From assembly GCA_964247055.1 (NCBI GenBank), contig OZ176051.1:13330001-13394000 (forward strand): a stretch of DNA of 64,000 nt, in the 5' to 3' direction. This document shows, piece after piece, positions 1 through 11,315 of the stretch (the stretch's first letter is position 1; each line of letters starts with the position of its first letter). The stretch is from Paragordius varius. Its lineage: Eukaryota > Nematomorpha. The notes under the pieces were generated by a model that was not told the origin of the DNA, ran no database searches, and saw only the letters and a list, made by a program, of their open reading frames with translations. A program made the translations under genes and the position numbers.

Positions 1-560
1 AGTTTTCTCTATTGCGTCAATTTCCCCGACGTCGTATAAATAGAAGGTGTCCCTGTGCAATCCTTCAAAAACCAATCCATTTGTTGAAAAAAACTTAAGG
101 CGCAATTCTACCCAAATGATAATTGCTTATACTTAAAAAACTCTTTTTATGTAGAAATCGTTAGTTGCTGCTGACTATTTGGATGTACAGGAATTTGTAA
201 ATATGCTTTCAAACCTAGTGTCGAGAAAGATTTGCCAATCGAGGTAAGGTCGTCAAAAGTTTGGTTTAGGTATTAATGTGGTTTTTATATGTAGATTTAT
301 ACTTATTTTAAAATCAGCGCATATTTTAAGCTCCTTATTAGGTTAAAAAATATTAAAAAATGACTAGACCAAACAAATCGCCTCATTCTTGGATCAACGG
401 ATCAATTATATCAAGATTAACTAATCTCTTTATTTCATCTCCACTTTGTTCTGCAGAAATATCGGCCTTTCCTACTTGGAAAAATTTCGCCACAATCATT
501 GGAGTTGAAAATATTTTAATGCGTTCACCTTTCGCAGTCAAGGGCCCTCAGATAACATTG
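1..560 (-). mobile_element. Ty3/gypsy-like pol fragment (reverse transcriptase), fossil
   Basis: The minus strand carries pieces of a gypsy-type reverse transcriptase in the expected order. Around 400-550 is the stretch ahead of the RT core (EIKRLVNLDIIDPL). Around 155-245 is the part with KAYLQIPVHPNSQQQLTI, matching the family pattern 'DLKsAYlQIpvhpeSq..LT'. Around 1-120 is a piece resembling the region with the catalytic YxDD box. It runs off the left edge of the window. It is broken, with several breaks and missing segments, and no LTR is seen. The family assignment rests on motif order only. Confidence 0.6.
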
Positions 561-1517
561 TTATATTTGTTAATATCACATAAATAAATTTTTTTATCCA
601 GTCCATTCCGAATATTGCAAATTAATATTTTTAATAATATTTATTTTTAGATTCGCTGCAAGAGCTACAAATTTTTTTGCTCTTATAAAATTGACTAGTT
701 TTCTCAAAATAAACGCAAACATGCCCAGCATGTGCGATTATTTTAAGTATATGCTAAATTTTGATAAACTAAAAATATTTTTAAAAAAGCATATTTTTTC
801 CAAAATTAATATCTTAGAAATTTTTTTTGAAACTTAATTCACAATTTTGGGTCATGATGGAAACGGTATTAAAACGCTTCAAGATATTAAAAAAACACTT
901 TTTATAATTCGATGATACTGTTAAACATTCCTCTCATCTCAAAATTTTATTTAAACGTTCGATTTCTTTTAAGTTTTGGTAAAATTTTGTAAAAATGACA
1001 ATATTTATAAATCTGAAAATGATATTTTAATCATAATTCAGATGTGATTATCGAATTATATAGATATGTGTTTTATAATATCCTAAATCGTTTTGATATT
1101 ATTCATGACTCAAACAACAGGTAAAACGCTTCAATCAAATTTTGCTATAGTTAAATTTAAAAAAAACGCTCAAAAATTTTTTAGTTGATATCAAAAAACA
1201 TATATTCAAAAGTATATCCCGCAATCTAAACATTTTTGCGTTTATTTAAAAAAACTGCCCCATTTTAGAGGTGCGAAATTGCAAATTTCGGAGCCCACAT
1301 TTTTAAATTATAATTTTTAAAAATATTGTCTTGCTGCTTATATGTAGTTTAAAATATATTTTAGTGACATTTTTTGAAATGAGCATTTAACATTTACCCA
1401 AAAAAGTATAAAATGAGCAGTTACAAAAGTGAAAAATACTTTGTTATATAATTCGTAAAGGCCAAAACCAAAAGCCCCATGAAAACTTTGATACATTTTC
1501 TTATCAGGATATATATA
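561..1517. other. AT-rich intergenic DNA with an old dispersed repeat
   Basis: No convincing gene. The stretch about 1140-1510 looks like a diverged copy of sequence at about 48160-48490, and its last part also resembles about 23790-23910: an 'aaaatgtgctcagatttt'-like block followed by 'gtaaggtccaaacc...caccatgag'. This suggests an old, unnamed dispersed repeat. Similarity was judged by eye. Confidence 0.35.
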
Positions 1518-2731
1518 CCATTTCCCAGACAAAAAAACGTTTTCCCAGTAAATCGAAACATTTTCCCAATCAATCGAAACGTTTTTCCAGTCAATCGAAA
1601 CATTTTCCCAGTCAATCGAAACATTTCAGCAATAAAAACGTTTTTCCAGTCAATAAAAACGGTTTTATTTTTGATAATAAATATCAATACAAGATATAAA
1701 AACAACTTTTAACCATTATCAGCGTAATATTAGGATATTATTTTTTAAAAAACACTATTGAATGACAATTTTTCCAATTATAATCCAGTGTACAATCATT
1801 AATGACTTATTCTAAAAAGTTAACACTTCATACTGGATCCTAAACCGAAATTTTATTTAATTTATATAATATTTATAATTTGGTCTAACTGTGGCCAAAG
1901 CGGTCGTTCGAGATTCTTTGTGCAACCCGCGAAAAATTCGGAAATCCATATGCAAAAATATCCCACAAAATCTTAGTAAAATTTATATTTCTTACGAAAT
2001 TATTCTGAGTCTATTATATTGGCAATGAATTAAAAAAAATTGTTATATCGTGTTAGTATTTTACAGTGTTATATCTAAAATCCAATAAATTATTTAAAAA
2101 TGCCCGTATATATTTCGAATGCGGAACGCCGTGTTTTTTGAGTTAAGAATACGGCCCGCGAAGACAATGTGTTGGAATATCCTTATTAAAATATTTTTAA
2201 ATCAAGAACATTTTTATCTAAAATTTTTTTTAGATATTATTTTCCGACAGTATTTTTATCGACATTGACTTGTTTAACTGTTTTGAAGCGTTAAATGACC
2301 AATTTGAGATAAAAATGGTATATTTTAATAAATTTATTATTTCATCTGTAACTCTAGATTTTATATGTTAGCCGCAAATATTAATGCGAATCATCGATAA
2401 AATAAAAAATATTATCTTAAAAATATCTCAAATTCCAAAAATATAACTTTTAAAGAATAAGTCATTAATGATGTGCACTGGAATATAATTGGAAAAATTG
2501 TCATTCAATAATTGTGTTTTTATAAAAAATAATATTCTAATATTACCCTGATAATGGTAAAAAGTTATTTTTATATCTTGTTTTGATATTTATCATCAAA
2601 AATAAAACTTATTTTATTAACTGGGAAAATGTTTTAATTGTCTGGGAAAATGTTTTGATTGACTGGGAATGTTTCGAATGATTGGGAAAATGTTTCGAAT
2701 GACTGTGAAAACGTTTTTTTGACTGGGAAGT

Positions 2732-2733
<2 letters not shown>
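1518..2733. mobile_element. FB2 element copy 1: inverted ends made of ~22-bp tandem units
   Basis: The left end starts CCATTTCCCAG and runs into units of the form CCCAGTCAATCGAAAC plus RTTTTC, then a stretch of about 140 bp ending near 'aatcattaatgacttattct'. The right end is the reverse complement of the same series and finishes GGGAAGTGG. Both sides abut TA dinucleotides. The centre (about 1885-2180) holds a hAT-MITE-like segment with 'cggcccgcgaagacaatgtg'. No transposase frame is visible. Two better preserved copies lie at 58672-60070 and 60232-61630. The architecture resembles Foldback elements, but kinship with them is not shown. Confidence 0.75.

Positions 2734-2764
<31 letters not shown>
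2734..2764. repeat. (TA)n microsatellite beside the FB2 element
   Basis: About 15 TA dinucleotides directly abut the right end of FB2 copy 1. Other FB copies also sit next to TA runs. Confidence 0.9.
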
Positions 2765-2767
<3 letters not shown>

Positions 2768-3436
2768 GTATATATTTCATCAGGATACCTTTTTAGTGGA
2801 TACTGTGTTTTAGGCCATTTCGGTTCTTAAAATGGCTTAAAAAGGATTTAATTAAATGTCTGTAGTGTGTATAAATTTTTCAATGTTAAATATTAAATTG
2901 AATATATAAGTGATACAAGAATCTCATACATGACAAGCATGTAAATTAATATCTTGAAATGGTCTTGTTACTATATATATTAAATATAAAAAGTTTCAGG
3001 GTATAAATTGATTTACACACTTAGTGACGAAAAATTTGATACGGATAGTTTTCCTACTTTGATTAATTAGTAAAATGATCTATATTTACTAGCTCATAAA
3101 TTTTGTATCAAACAAGAATATTACGAAAATTAATTAATACAAAGATGAGTCATAAACGATGGTATGTTAAATTATTTGGATCCTTTAAATATGATTGTCG
3201 CTGTGCAAATATTTACAATACAATAAAATAGTAACCCCATTTCACAACCAATTAATTATAAAGGCATTTTAGTGAGAGTGCGAAAAAAATGGGTAACGTT
3301 TACTATCAAATCAAATATTGATTTTGGAATTCAGCTAACGTAAATGCGCTACATGCTAACTGTGGGTAAGGGCGCTTAACCTTGTAATGAACGTGAGAAA
3401 GGGTAAATGACGCAGGTTCTTTAGGGTTTGCACTTG
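2765..3436. other. Intergenic DNA upstream of the serpin
   Basis: AT-rich, no gene or known element recognised. The last 100 bases are slightly richer in GC ('gggtaagggcgcttaacc', 'gacgcaggttct') and could hold proximal promoter elements of the serpin, but no specific factor site can be named. Confidence 0.4.
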
Positions 3437-3473
3437 TATATAAACTATTTACTCCAAAATAATTTTCATTCCC
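3437..3473 (+). promoter_or_regulatory. Serpin core promoter: TATA box and arthropod-type initiator
   Basis: TATATAAA lies at 3437-3444 and TCATTC at 3466-3471, a match to the arthropod initiator TCA(G/T)T(C/T). Taking the initiator A (3468) as +1 puts the TATA box at -31, the usual spacing. The predicted 5' leader is 26 bases, up to the ATG at 3494. An upstream in-frame start would lie before this predicted transcription start, which favours the ATG at 3494. Confidence 0.7.
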
Positions 3474-3493
3474 TTAATTTTTTTGCCAAAATT

Positions 3494-5390
3494 ATGATCA
3501 AATATCTAACATTTATCACTCTGCTTGTAGTTGTGTCCAAATTTCACCAAATTGATGGTCAAAGACGACGAGATTTCCGACCTAATAGATACTATCCTGG
3601 TCAGGATTATAGACCTAATCATGTTGCAACGCCTAAAATTTTATCTAAACCCAATCCTCTCCTTGAGTCACAAATGCTCTTCAGCTCTATGTTATCAAAA
3701 AAACCTTTAGTTGCGAATGGGCCTGATTACGTATTTTCCCCATTGAATCTTATTATGGCATTTGCTCTCATTCAGTTAGGTATATATGTTTAAATACGTG
3801 TATGATAACAATTATCAATTTGGCAAAATTTATTTGTTTCATTTTGCATACAAATTTTGGGTAAAACTGTTAAAACTAATGCATCGGTTATCTGTTTTCA
3901 GAATAAAAACTTATTGAAATAATATAGTAATATATTTATAAATTAATATAGGTACGACCTGTCCAGCCCTACCCCACTTAATTCGCCCAAGAGAAACAAG
4001 AGCGCTCCTCCAAAAACTGGAAAAGGATTCGGAAGTTTTACGCTTAAGCAATAACATGTTTGTCCAGCAAGGGTTCACCATCAACAATAATTTAAGATTC
4101 ATGTCCGGTCATATTAAGGGAGAAATCTTTGCTGTAGATTTCACAAACGCAAATACACGTAGTTTTATTAATGAAATAATTAAAAATGAAACGATGGGAA
4201 TGATTCAAAATGCTCTACAAGAGATTGATCCAAAGACGGCGTTGATGGCTACACCCACACTCTATTTCAAAAATCGATGGGCTAAAAAATTTGACGGGTA
4301 ATTACCATTGCCAGCTTTTATAACTAAGATATTTTTTTAAATCTAATACAATGTCACGTTAAATAATTATTTTGGTAGATAAGCGTGTTGGCAAAAATCA
4401 CATGAGCGATTAATTTTATTTTCATAATAGAATAGATAAATTTATAAATAAATTTTTGTAATGTTTATTATGACAGAACTATGAAAGGTCGATTTTATGG
4501 CGTTAGCGGTGAGAAAGAAATCGACATGATATCTGCTTCATCTATTTCACTAGTCAATACAAGCACATTGGGATCTAATATTTATGTATTACCTTACCGT
4601 AATAAAGATTACAAATTCGTACTTGTCGTACCCACAAACAAGGATATAAAGGAATTGGAGTCAAAAATTGAAAAAAATCCAAATTTTTTGGACCAGCTTA
4701 AAGGTGTATCACCCACCTTATTTAAAGAATTCGTTATGCCACGTATGGATATAAATTATAAACTGAATGTTTTGGAAACGCTAAGTCAGGAGTTAACCTG
4801 CCACAAAGAGTATATAATACATTTTTTTTAAAAAAATATTAAACTGTCAACCATTTTTTAAGTTAGGCCTTATTATTATTTTTTCATGCTTTTAGATTTT
4901 CGAAAAGTTGTTTTTAGCCGCTACTACTAATATTTTTCCGTTGCCCCCCCCCCTCCCCCGCCACACACATATTTACACCCTATTTTGTGAAAAGGGTTTA
5001 ATATACGCAAACCCCTTTTTAAAAACCCTTAAACGATTATTAAAATCTAAAACTTTTGAGTATAAGATGAAGTAAAATGCATATAAAACAGAGGTCACAC
5101 ATGGCTTCGGGGTCCCCATTCACGAAAATGGCATTTATTAATATTATTGAATTTCGAACTTAAGATTGTTAAAACCATTGTTTTAGAAATTTCCAATTGT
5201 ACATTGCCAATACGGAAATTATTGGGACAATTTGTTTAGGAAAATTAATTAAATCTCATAAAATATTGTATTTAAAATTTTTCGCAGGCTGCATAAATAT
5301 TTTGGAGGGCCGCCTGATGGACACTGAAATTTTTAGTTTTTAGACCAGGCCTCATATATGAAATGAGAAGGGGGTCCACTGTTGTATACG

Positions 5391-5431
<41 letters not shown>

Positions 5432-5676
5432 TTTAATACCATAGGTATATGAACAGAATACTCAAAGAAAATGTAAATTTGACGCTCAGTAAAATCGATC
5501 ATCAAGTGAAACTTATGGTAAATGAGGAAGGTACAGAGGGTGCCGCTGTTACCACAATCGGAATTACCGTTAGATCCTTTATTGAACCTACTTACATTAA
5601 CACCCCTTTCCTCTATTACCTAATCAAGGATGAAACTGCTATAATATTTAAAGGACGATTTACGGATCCTAAATGA
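3494..5676 (+). CDS. Secreted serpin, predicted inhibitor of a trypsin-like protease (four exons)
   Basis: Exons read 3494-3779, 3952-4297, 4477-4809 and 5445-5676. All introns are GT-AG, all phases agree, and the sum is 1197 bases (398 residues plus stop), the normal serpin length. A signal peptide (MIKYLTFITLLVVV) is followed by a short basic stretch. Family landmarks are VFSPLNLIMAFALIQLG in exon 1, MFVQQGFTINN and LYFKNRWAKKFDG in exon 2, LPYRNKDYKFVLVVP and VMPRMDI in exon 3. Exon 4 has the reactive-loop hinge NEEGTEGAAVTT and ends in GRFTDPK. Counting 17 residues from the hinge glutamate puts P1-P1' at Arg-Ser (VRSF), so a trypsin-like target such as a host or endogenous clotting or immune protease is likely. 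The usual LVNA before YFK is replaced by LMATP. The last exon junction is the least certain, but it restores both phase and expected length. Confidence 0.88.
5089..5326. mobile_element. hAT-type MITE in serpin intron 3
   Basis: It starts CAGAGGTCACACATGGCTTC and ends GGCCGCCTGATGGACACTG, imperfect inverted ends of the CAGnGGTGTCC type seen repeatedly in this window. It lies wholly within intron 3 of the serpin, followed by a (TA)n run. No clear target duplication remains. Confidence 0.5.
5393..5428. repeat. (TA)n microsatellite near the serpin exon 4 acceptor
   Basis: A TA run ends only about 16 bases before the predicted 3' splice site at 5443-5444, replacing the usual pyrimidine tract with alternating sequence. 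Confidence 0.85.
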
Positions 5677-5784
5677 TTTATATATATATATATATGAAAA
5701 ACCTTGGGGCTATCTTTCATAAAGCTTTATTTTAGGTTTAGATCATATCAATCTAATTAATGTTGAGTTTTATTATGTTGTTTG

Positions 5785-5790
5785 AATAAA
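5785..5790 (+). terminator. Probable serpin polyadenylation signal
   Basis: AATAAA lies about 110 bases past the serpin stop codon, just before a (TA)n run (about 5801-5825). In AT-rich DNA this hexamer is common, so the call depends on position. Confidence 0.45.
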
Positions 5791-5825
5791 TACATCACAA
5801 TATATATATATATATATATATATAT

Positions 5826-6612
5826 TTAATATATGATACTTGTATTGTGTTTAATAAATATTACAAATATATATATAATGGTAATGAACGGATTGGTTAT
5901 GTTTTGTAATAACAGTTGTTAAAATCCGTAATATAATGATAAAGGATAATTAAATAGAATTAAATGAAATTATAAATAGAAATTATAAACGATATGTGAA
6001 ACCCTTCGTCAATAGTAATCGCAGACTAGTTTCGTGCTTGTTAGCACTCATCAGTACGACACAACTATTTGACTTGGGGTTTTCACATATCGATTTCGTA
6101 TATATATCCAACTTTGCAATTTTGGTATAAATGCAGTTGGTTTTACGAATTTGAATTAAATTTAATGTAATTTATGAAAATTAAACTGAAAATTTGAAAA
6201 TAAACTGAAAATTAACTCTAAACTGATTATTTAATTAAAAACTAAATCAATCAGTGTTGATTATTTTAATGGATTAGTCATATTTAGCAATTGTCAATAT
6301 ATTTCATTTTTTCATTTTAAATATCAGTAAAATATTTATAATTAAAAATTATGAAAAATATTTTTATATTTTTTTCTGTTTTAAAACAGTTTCTATGATC
6401 TCATTAATTAAAAATATGGCACGCCTCATATATTAAGGCTGATATCAATTTCACTATAGAATCCGGTGCCTTAATCCACGCTCTTTTTTAGTAAAAAAAA
6501 TCATAACATTATATAGGCAAAGGTGCTATATACTTTTATAGAAATATTTAAATATATAAAAAGCCTCTTGTAGATGCATTTAACTAAAAATACTTTTATC
6601 GGATGATTAAAG
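5826..6612. other. AT-rich DNA around the hammerhead
   Basis: Apart from the hammerhead (5990-6092) and a short TA run after it, no gene is seen. If the ribozyme belongs to a Penelope-like or retrozyme repeat, parts of this stretch are probably that repeat, but its ends cannot be placed from one copy. Confidence 0.3.
5990..6092 (-). ncRNA. Hammerhead ribozyme, type I-like with very short stem III
   Basis: On the minus strand the conserved core reads CTGATGA (6054-6048), then a perfect stem II, GTGCT-AACA-AGCAC (6047-6034), then GAAAC (6033-6029), then TAGTC as the likely cleavage site. Stem III is only one or two base pairs (AC/GT around TA). Stem I can form next to the core (TCGT with GCGA), then after an internal loop between GTCAAATAGT and ACTATTGAC. 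It is extended by an outer pairing of CGATATGTGAAACCC (5990-6004) with its near-complement at 6076-6092. Minimal stem III is known from hammerheads of Penelope-like elements and retrozymes, where dimers cleave. No Penelope reverse transcriptase is seen beside it. It lies about 320 bases behind the serpin stop, antisense to that gene. Confidence 0.85.
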
Positions 6613-6830
6613 CAGGGATTCTTTGTAGTTCCCGACCCCATTTATGATTGCGAGTTTCTTAACGACCCCAACAAATATAAAAGAAAAATAATAGTTTCTT
6701 CGAAATAACACTTAATTTTGTTGTTAATATTTATAAGGATTATTTCGGTTTTGAGAGATTGACAAAAATAAATCTATATTTTTTATAAATTTCTATAACA
6801 TTTTCTGATTCATAGTAAATTTATACAAGA

Positions 6831-8070
6831 TACTAGCTAGCCCTAGGCTTCGGTGTGGCGTAGTCTCACCGATAATTAATCTTAATAATTTGCAATAAAT
6901 AGGGTTAATGGAGATAAAAAATAATAATAAACATATTTAGTAAAAAGAATGTCTTTAATTATTCTTTTACGGGTTTTTGCATAGGCTGAAATATTGACTT
7001 GAAATCGACCATATTTAATCTGTCCCTTATGTAGGTTAATATTCAACTATCGTTGGATTTATTTTAAGATTGTTTTACGAAATCATGGTTAAAAGTTCTA
7101 ATTTCAAATTGTGTTCATACAGCTGGGATCAAGGGATAAAAAAAGTAAATCATTTGTGGTCCCTTTTTAAAGGAAAGAATGATATTATACATATTCCCCA
7201 GAAATGTGTTTAACTGAACTCGTATGGCTTCTTAAGTTTTTTGAAAATTAGCTCCAAAACTACGCCTATTTTGGATGGCGTCTCAGTTTTAAACCGGTAG
7301 ACCCCTACCCATACACCTATATTAAAAAAGCGCTGAGTTAAATTCTTTGTATTTGGAATCATCTTTGATACCATCGTCTCATGGGTTATTCGATAAAATA
7401 CCTCAACATTAAATAATTGTTTTTTAGGGCATAAAGGCCCCAAATTAACGGTTAAGAAAAAAAAACCCGACCTTAATTTTTACCTAGTTACGGGTAATAT
7501 TTCACGCTTTTAATGAGCTCATTGGCTTCATAAATTTTCTGTAAATTAGATCCAAAACAACGGAATATAGTGGCGCAGTTTTAGCGGCTATCGTTTACCC
7601 GGCAGCCAATATCAAAAAAAACGAAGCCTAAAATTTTTGCCTTTAAACAGAGAATAACTCGAATCCTCACTGAATTTTAACGGTCTCATGCCCTGGTCAA
7701 AAAATTATTTAGTTTTTTGAAAAAAAAGGCATTTTACGAGGGGAACGGGTAAAAAGAGAGCCTAAATTAAAAAAACCGACTAGGTTCGGCGCATTCGAAA
7801 AAAAGTAAAAAAATATATTTGAAATAAAATGGTCCAAAACATATTCCGGAAAATTGTCTCAAAGACACGATTTTTGTGGACTTCTGTTTTCAAAAAAACC
7901 CGTTTTTTTTGACGGGGTGGGCCTGAACTGGGGGCCTAATTCAAAAAAGGGCCAAGCTATTGACAGGGCATCTATGATTATTTTTTTGACATTTGGATTT
8001 GAATGGGTCGACCGGTTTTCCGGAAACAGATCACAAAGCCAGAATTTTCCATTTTTATAAATATATAGAT
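6831..8070. mobile_element. Unassigned GC-richer block, probable mobile element
   Basis: It starts 'atactagctagccctagg' and ends in 'ttataaatatatagat'. G+C is clearly higher than around it, with many homopolymer A/T runs and motifs such as 'ccggttttccggaaacag'. It lies inside the older hAT element, so it arrived as an insertion. Short open frames of 68-81 codons exist on both strands but none has a recognisable domain. It could be a non-autonomous element; no family can be named. Confidence 0.4.
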
Positions 8071-10278
8071 CAGTGATGCTCAAACCGCGGCCCGCTGGCC
8101 GCATGCGGCCCTAAGGATGCTTTAAAATTGCCTTATGACCATATTGATACAAATTATTTTATTGATAAATTTTTTAAATTTACATAAACGAATTGTCGCG
8201 TATTTTAGTATTAATTTATTTTCTCTAAATATTTTGGTAATTTTTATTTTTTACCCAATTTGAAATGTAGAAATTTTCCTACATTAAAATGATTTAAATA
8301 TTTTGACACACGTTGTTTCTGTTTCTGTAATATATTTTTAATATTTCAAAATTTTTATTGCATTCCCTTTTTTATTTAAGCAAGCTTTTTACCCAAACTT
8401 GCATATATTATTTCCTGCATCATTTTTTATAACTCATTCCCATAAAATATTTTTCAAATCAACATCATTAAATTTCGATCTGTTAACATAATACAAATTT
8501 TCATAATATTTGATATATTAAATGACATCTGATGATAAAAATATATCCCATGAAAATTGCTCCTTTGAAAAACAATGCTAAGAAAAATTCTTTGTCGTTT
8601 TAAATAAAAATGTTGCCTGCCTTATATGTAAGGACAACCTATTATAAAATATACATATTGAATATTACAATCCATTATTCTCATAAATTACGGGAAAAAT
8701 ATGAGGAAAGAAACGAAAAATATTAAAAGATTAAGGATTATACAGAAAGAAAAATTTATATAACTTTTCCCCGAAAAAGCTGTGTAGCTTCGTATGAAAT
8801 TTGCTATATTTTAAGATAAAATATGAAACCGTTTACTGATTCTTTACTAATAAAAGAATGTCTAATAAATTGTTGCTTTTTTTATTTGATAAATTCCATA
8901 AAAATCAGATCATGAAGCAAATTAAAATTTAACTTTCTGATTCAACATGTGCTCGACGCATTGAAGATATGACTAAATATATTTTTAATAATACATTATT
9001 GCCTCTGAAAATGCAAATATTTTAGTATAGCTATTCATTCTAGGCACTGATATTAGTTCAACACCTCAAAGTGCGCTCTTCGTGAGATTTTGCAACGACA
9101 ACATAATCAACGAGGAATATTAAAATTTTACCAATGAATAATACCTCGAAAGGAAGAGATTTTCTGAAAATAATTAGCATTTTTTTCGATAATAATGGAT
9201 ATCTATGAAAAAATTGGTTTCGATCTGCACAGATGGCTGTCCCTTTATGATAAAAATAAACAAAGGATTTATTCCTTTTTTGAAAAACATATAATTTGCA
9301 AAATATTTTTTTGGTGATATCTTTTTTGTACACCTCTGTGAGATGACTAACTTAGCAAATTAAATAGATTTTTTTATTTTAGACATGAAATTTTATTATT
9401 TATAAAAATATAAGAAAGTTTGACAATAATTAATAGTGACTAATGGTGAGTTTTATTAACTTACCTTTGCGACATTACTTACAAACTTAGTATTTTTAAT
9501 AAGAGTCTTCTAGGGAGCAAAAAGTAACCCAATTCGTTAATCATATTTTCTTTTAAAAAATTGGTAATATATAAAAAAGATTTTATAAATAAAACACCCA
9601 TATTTTCCAACATTAAAACGATTTTAATTTAAAAATAATCATTTTTCATTTTTATCTAATGAGATGAAATTCAGAAGACTTAAGAAATATCGATTGCTGA
9701 AACTCGTTGAAAATCCATGTGGCATATGGGTATATCCAATATTAGGCAACTTGAGCATTTCGGTTTTGATCAGGCGCAATCATTGAAAAATTCGTGGATT
9801 TTAAAAATATCCGATTCGGAAACTATATTCAAGGAGAATCGTAGAGAAGAAATATGTAGAGTTTTGGCAAGATGTGCCAAATAAATAAGAAAATATAAAA
9901 AATGTGCTCAAGTTATCCTAACTGTTTTTCCTCAACGTACACGTGTGAGACGGCATATTCAAAAATAATGTATGTCATGATTAATAGATATCGCTTAATG
10001 ATCATATGGACGACGTATTCAGATTGGCCTGTCCATAAGGCAAAATCATTGGTTAATCAAAATAAATATTGTATCAATATTTTATTTTTTTAACTAAATG
10101 GTGTAATACGAGTTTTTAGCTAGATTTACATGCGATCCGCAAAAAATTCATTGTGCTGATTTAGAGTATAAATATATGCATATGTCAAATAGCTTTGGAA
10201 TTTTTGCCATTATTAGGTTCATGGCCCTCGAAAATATATGTTATTTGGCCCGTCAAATTTTTTTGGTGAGTACCACTG
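8071..10278 (+). mobile_element. hAT transposon with decayed transposase
   Basis: The ends are CAGTGATGCTCAAACCGCGG and GTGAGTACCACTG. The flanking 8-mers ATATAGAT and ATTTAGAT are a near-perfect target duplication. Remains of the transposase read in order on the plus strand. A BED-like finger region (VACLICKDNLL, then the 'PLFS..TGK' part) is near 8520-8730. The middle part is near 9060-9260, with the counterpart of the TDGAP box only as traces. The hATC dimerisation region (FSSTYTCETAYSKIMYV, then RYRLNDHMDD one frame over) is near 9920-10020. Multiple stops and frameshifts separate these. The type is close to the GTF2IRD2/ZBED-like hAT transposases. Confidence 0.75.
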
Positions 10279-10617
10279 ATTTAGATTATAATGATCGGAA
10301 TAGAAATGCTGGTATAAACATTTCCGAACCAGAAGATTTTATGATATATTTATCTACGATGATTGTTATTTTTCTTTATAAAAATAATTGTACAAGTTGA
10401 AAAACATTTTTTGTTAAATTGTATTTTTATCACCCGCGACCCCATAATTATGCTTTGCGACCCATAGTTTAAGAAGCCCTGGATTAGAATAGACAATGTC
10501 ATATGATTTTTGATAAATTTGTATATTTATGTAGAAGGTTATAAAAATTTTCAAATCGATACTTTGCCATTTTTATATGATGGTCCCACCAATATCTTTA
10601 AATTATAACATCTAAAC

Positions 10618-11315
10618 CAGAAGTGTCCAACACGCTACGAAACATTATGTGCTGTCCGCGAAAAATTATGAATCCATAATTCGCAAAATATTAACACGAG
10701 TTGAAATATAGGGGTAGTTTTATATCCCAGACAATTTTGAAATATTGTTTTAAAAGTGATTTTTTAATAAATTTAATCATCTAATATTGTCTCATGTATT
10801 ATATAGCTTATTTTTTTTTCACTTTGGTGACTTATAGAGTCTAAAATTGGGACAGGTCTAAAACACGATTGAAATGAACAGCTAATATTAAAAATATATC
10901 AAGTTTTTGGTAACAAAATTTAGCCTGAAAGCTTTAAAAAGTTAATTATTTACAATTTTTGCCTGTTGCTTTAGCGATTTAAAAAAATAGATAGCGGCGC
11001 AATGAGATGAGGTTTTTTTTACAATTATCCTTTTTTAAAATTGCATAATGCGCATAAAACTAAAGCAAGCATATTTTTTAATAGACTTAATACTTTAAAT
11101 GCTTTTTAAATTATTCAAATCTCAAATTGCTCTGCTCATAAATCTACCCCAAAAAATCATGGAGTGTCAAAAAAACTCAGCAAAAATAATAAATAAATTC
11201 TTTGAACAAGTCTATTCATTTGGCGACGAACTAGAAAAATTGGTATACTGTGTTTGCATTTTACATGTTTAATAATATTTATCAAGCCCAAAGCCATTTG
11301 TTTTGGACACTCCTG
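10618..11315. mobile_element. hAT non-autonomous element, CAG.AGTGTCC-ended
   Basis: It starts CAGAAGTGTCCAACACGC and ends TTTTGGACACTCCTG. The flanks ATCTAAAC and TTCTAAAC are an 8-bp target duplication with one mismatch. The interior resembles about 42283-42600, including 'ctaaaattgggaca' and a shared AT-rich tail. No coding frame. Confidence 0.7.

Larger units (their letters stand above)
6613..10481. mobile_element. hAT element (CAGGG-ended) interrupted by two later insertions
   Basis: The left end, CAGGGATTCTTTGTAGTTC with following 'gaccccatttatg', matches the left end of the hAT copy at 43834-45515. The right end, 'cgacccatagtttaagaag' then CCCTG, matches that copy's right end. The flanks GATTAAAG (left) and GATTAGAA (right) are a plausible decayed 8-bp target duplication. 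Only about 215 bases on the left and 200 on the right belong to this element. The rest is a GC-richer block (6831-8070) and a second hAT (8071-10278). It codes for nothing by itself. Confidence 0.65.

Noticed and set aside
155-243. A plus-strand frame that looked like a BTB-domain exon (AADYLDVQEFV) with fitting splice sites
   Set aside because: The opposite strand reads as a gypsy reverse transcriptase block (KAYLQIPVHPNSQQQLTI) with matching blocks on both sides in the right order, so the BTB-like reading is a shadow.
1421-1712. Overlapping frames with repeated FRLTGKM / FPVNRNI words
   Set aside because: They are translations of the FB2 tandem units, as are the similar frames near 58651-58875, 60077-60469 and 61466-61675. 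Non-coding.
4941-4960. C-rich tract in serpin intron 3, considered as a functional pyrimidine tract
   Set aside because: It is about 480 bases from the acceptor used, so it is more likely simple sequence.
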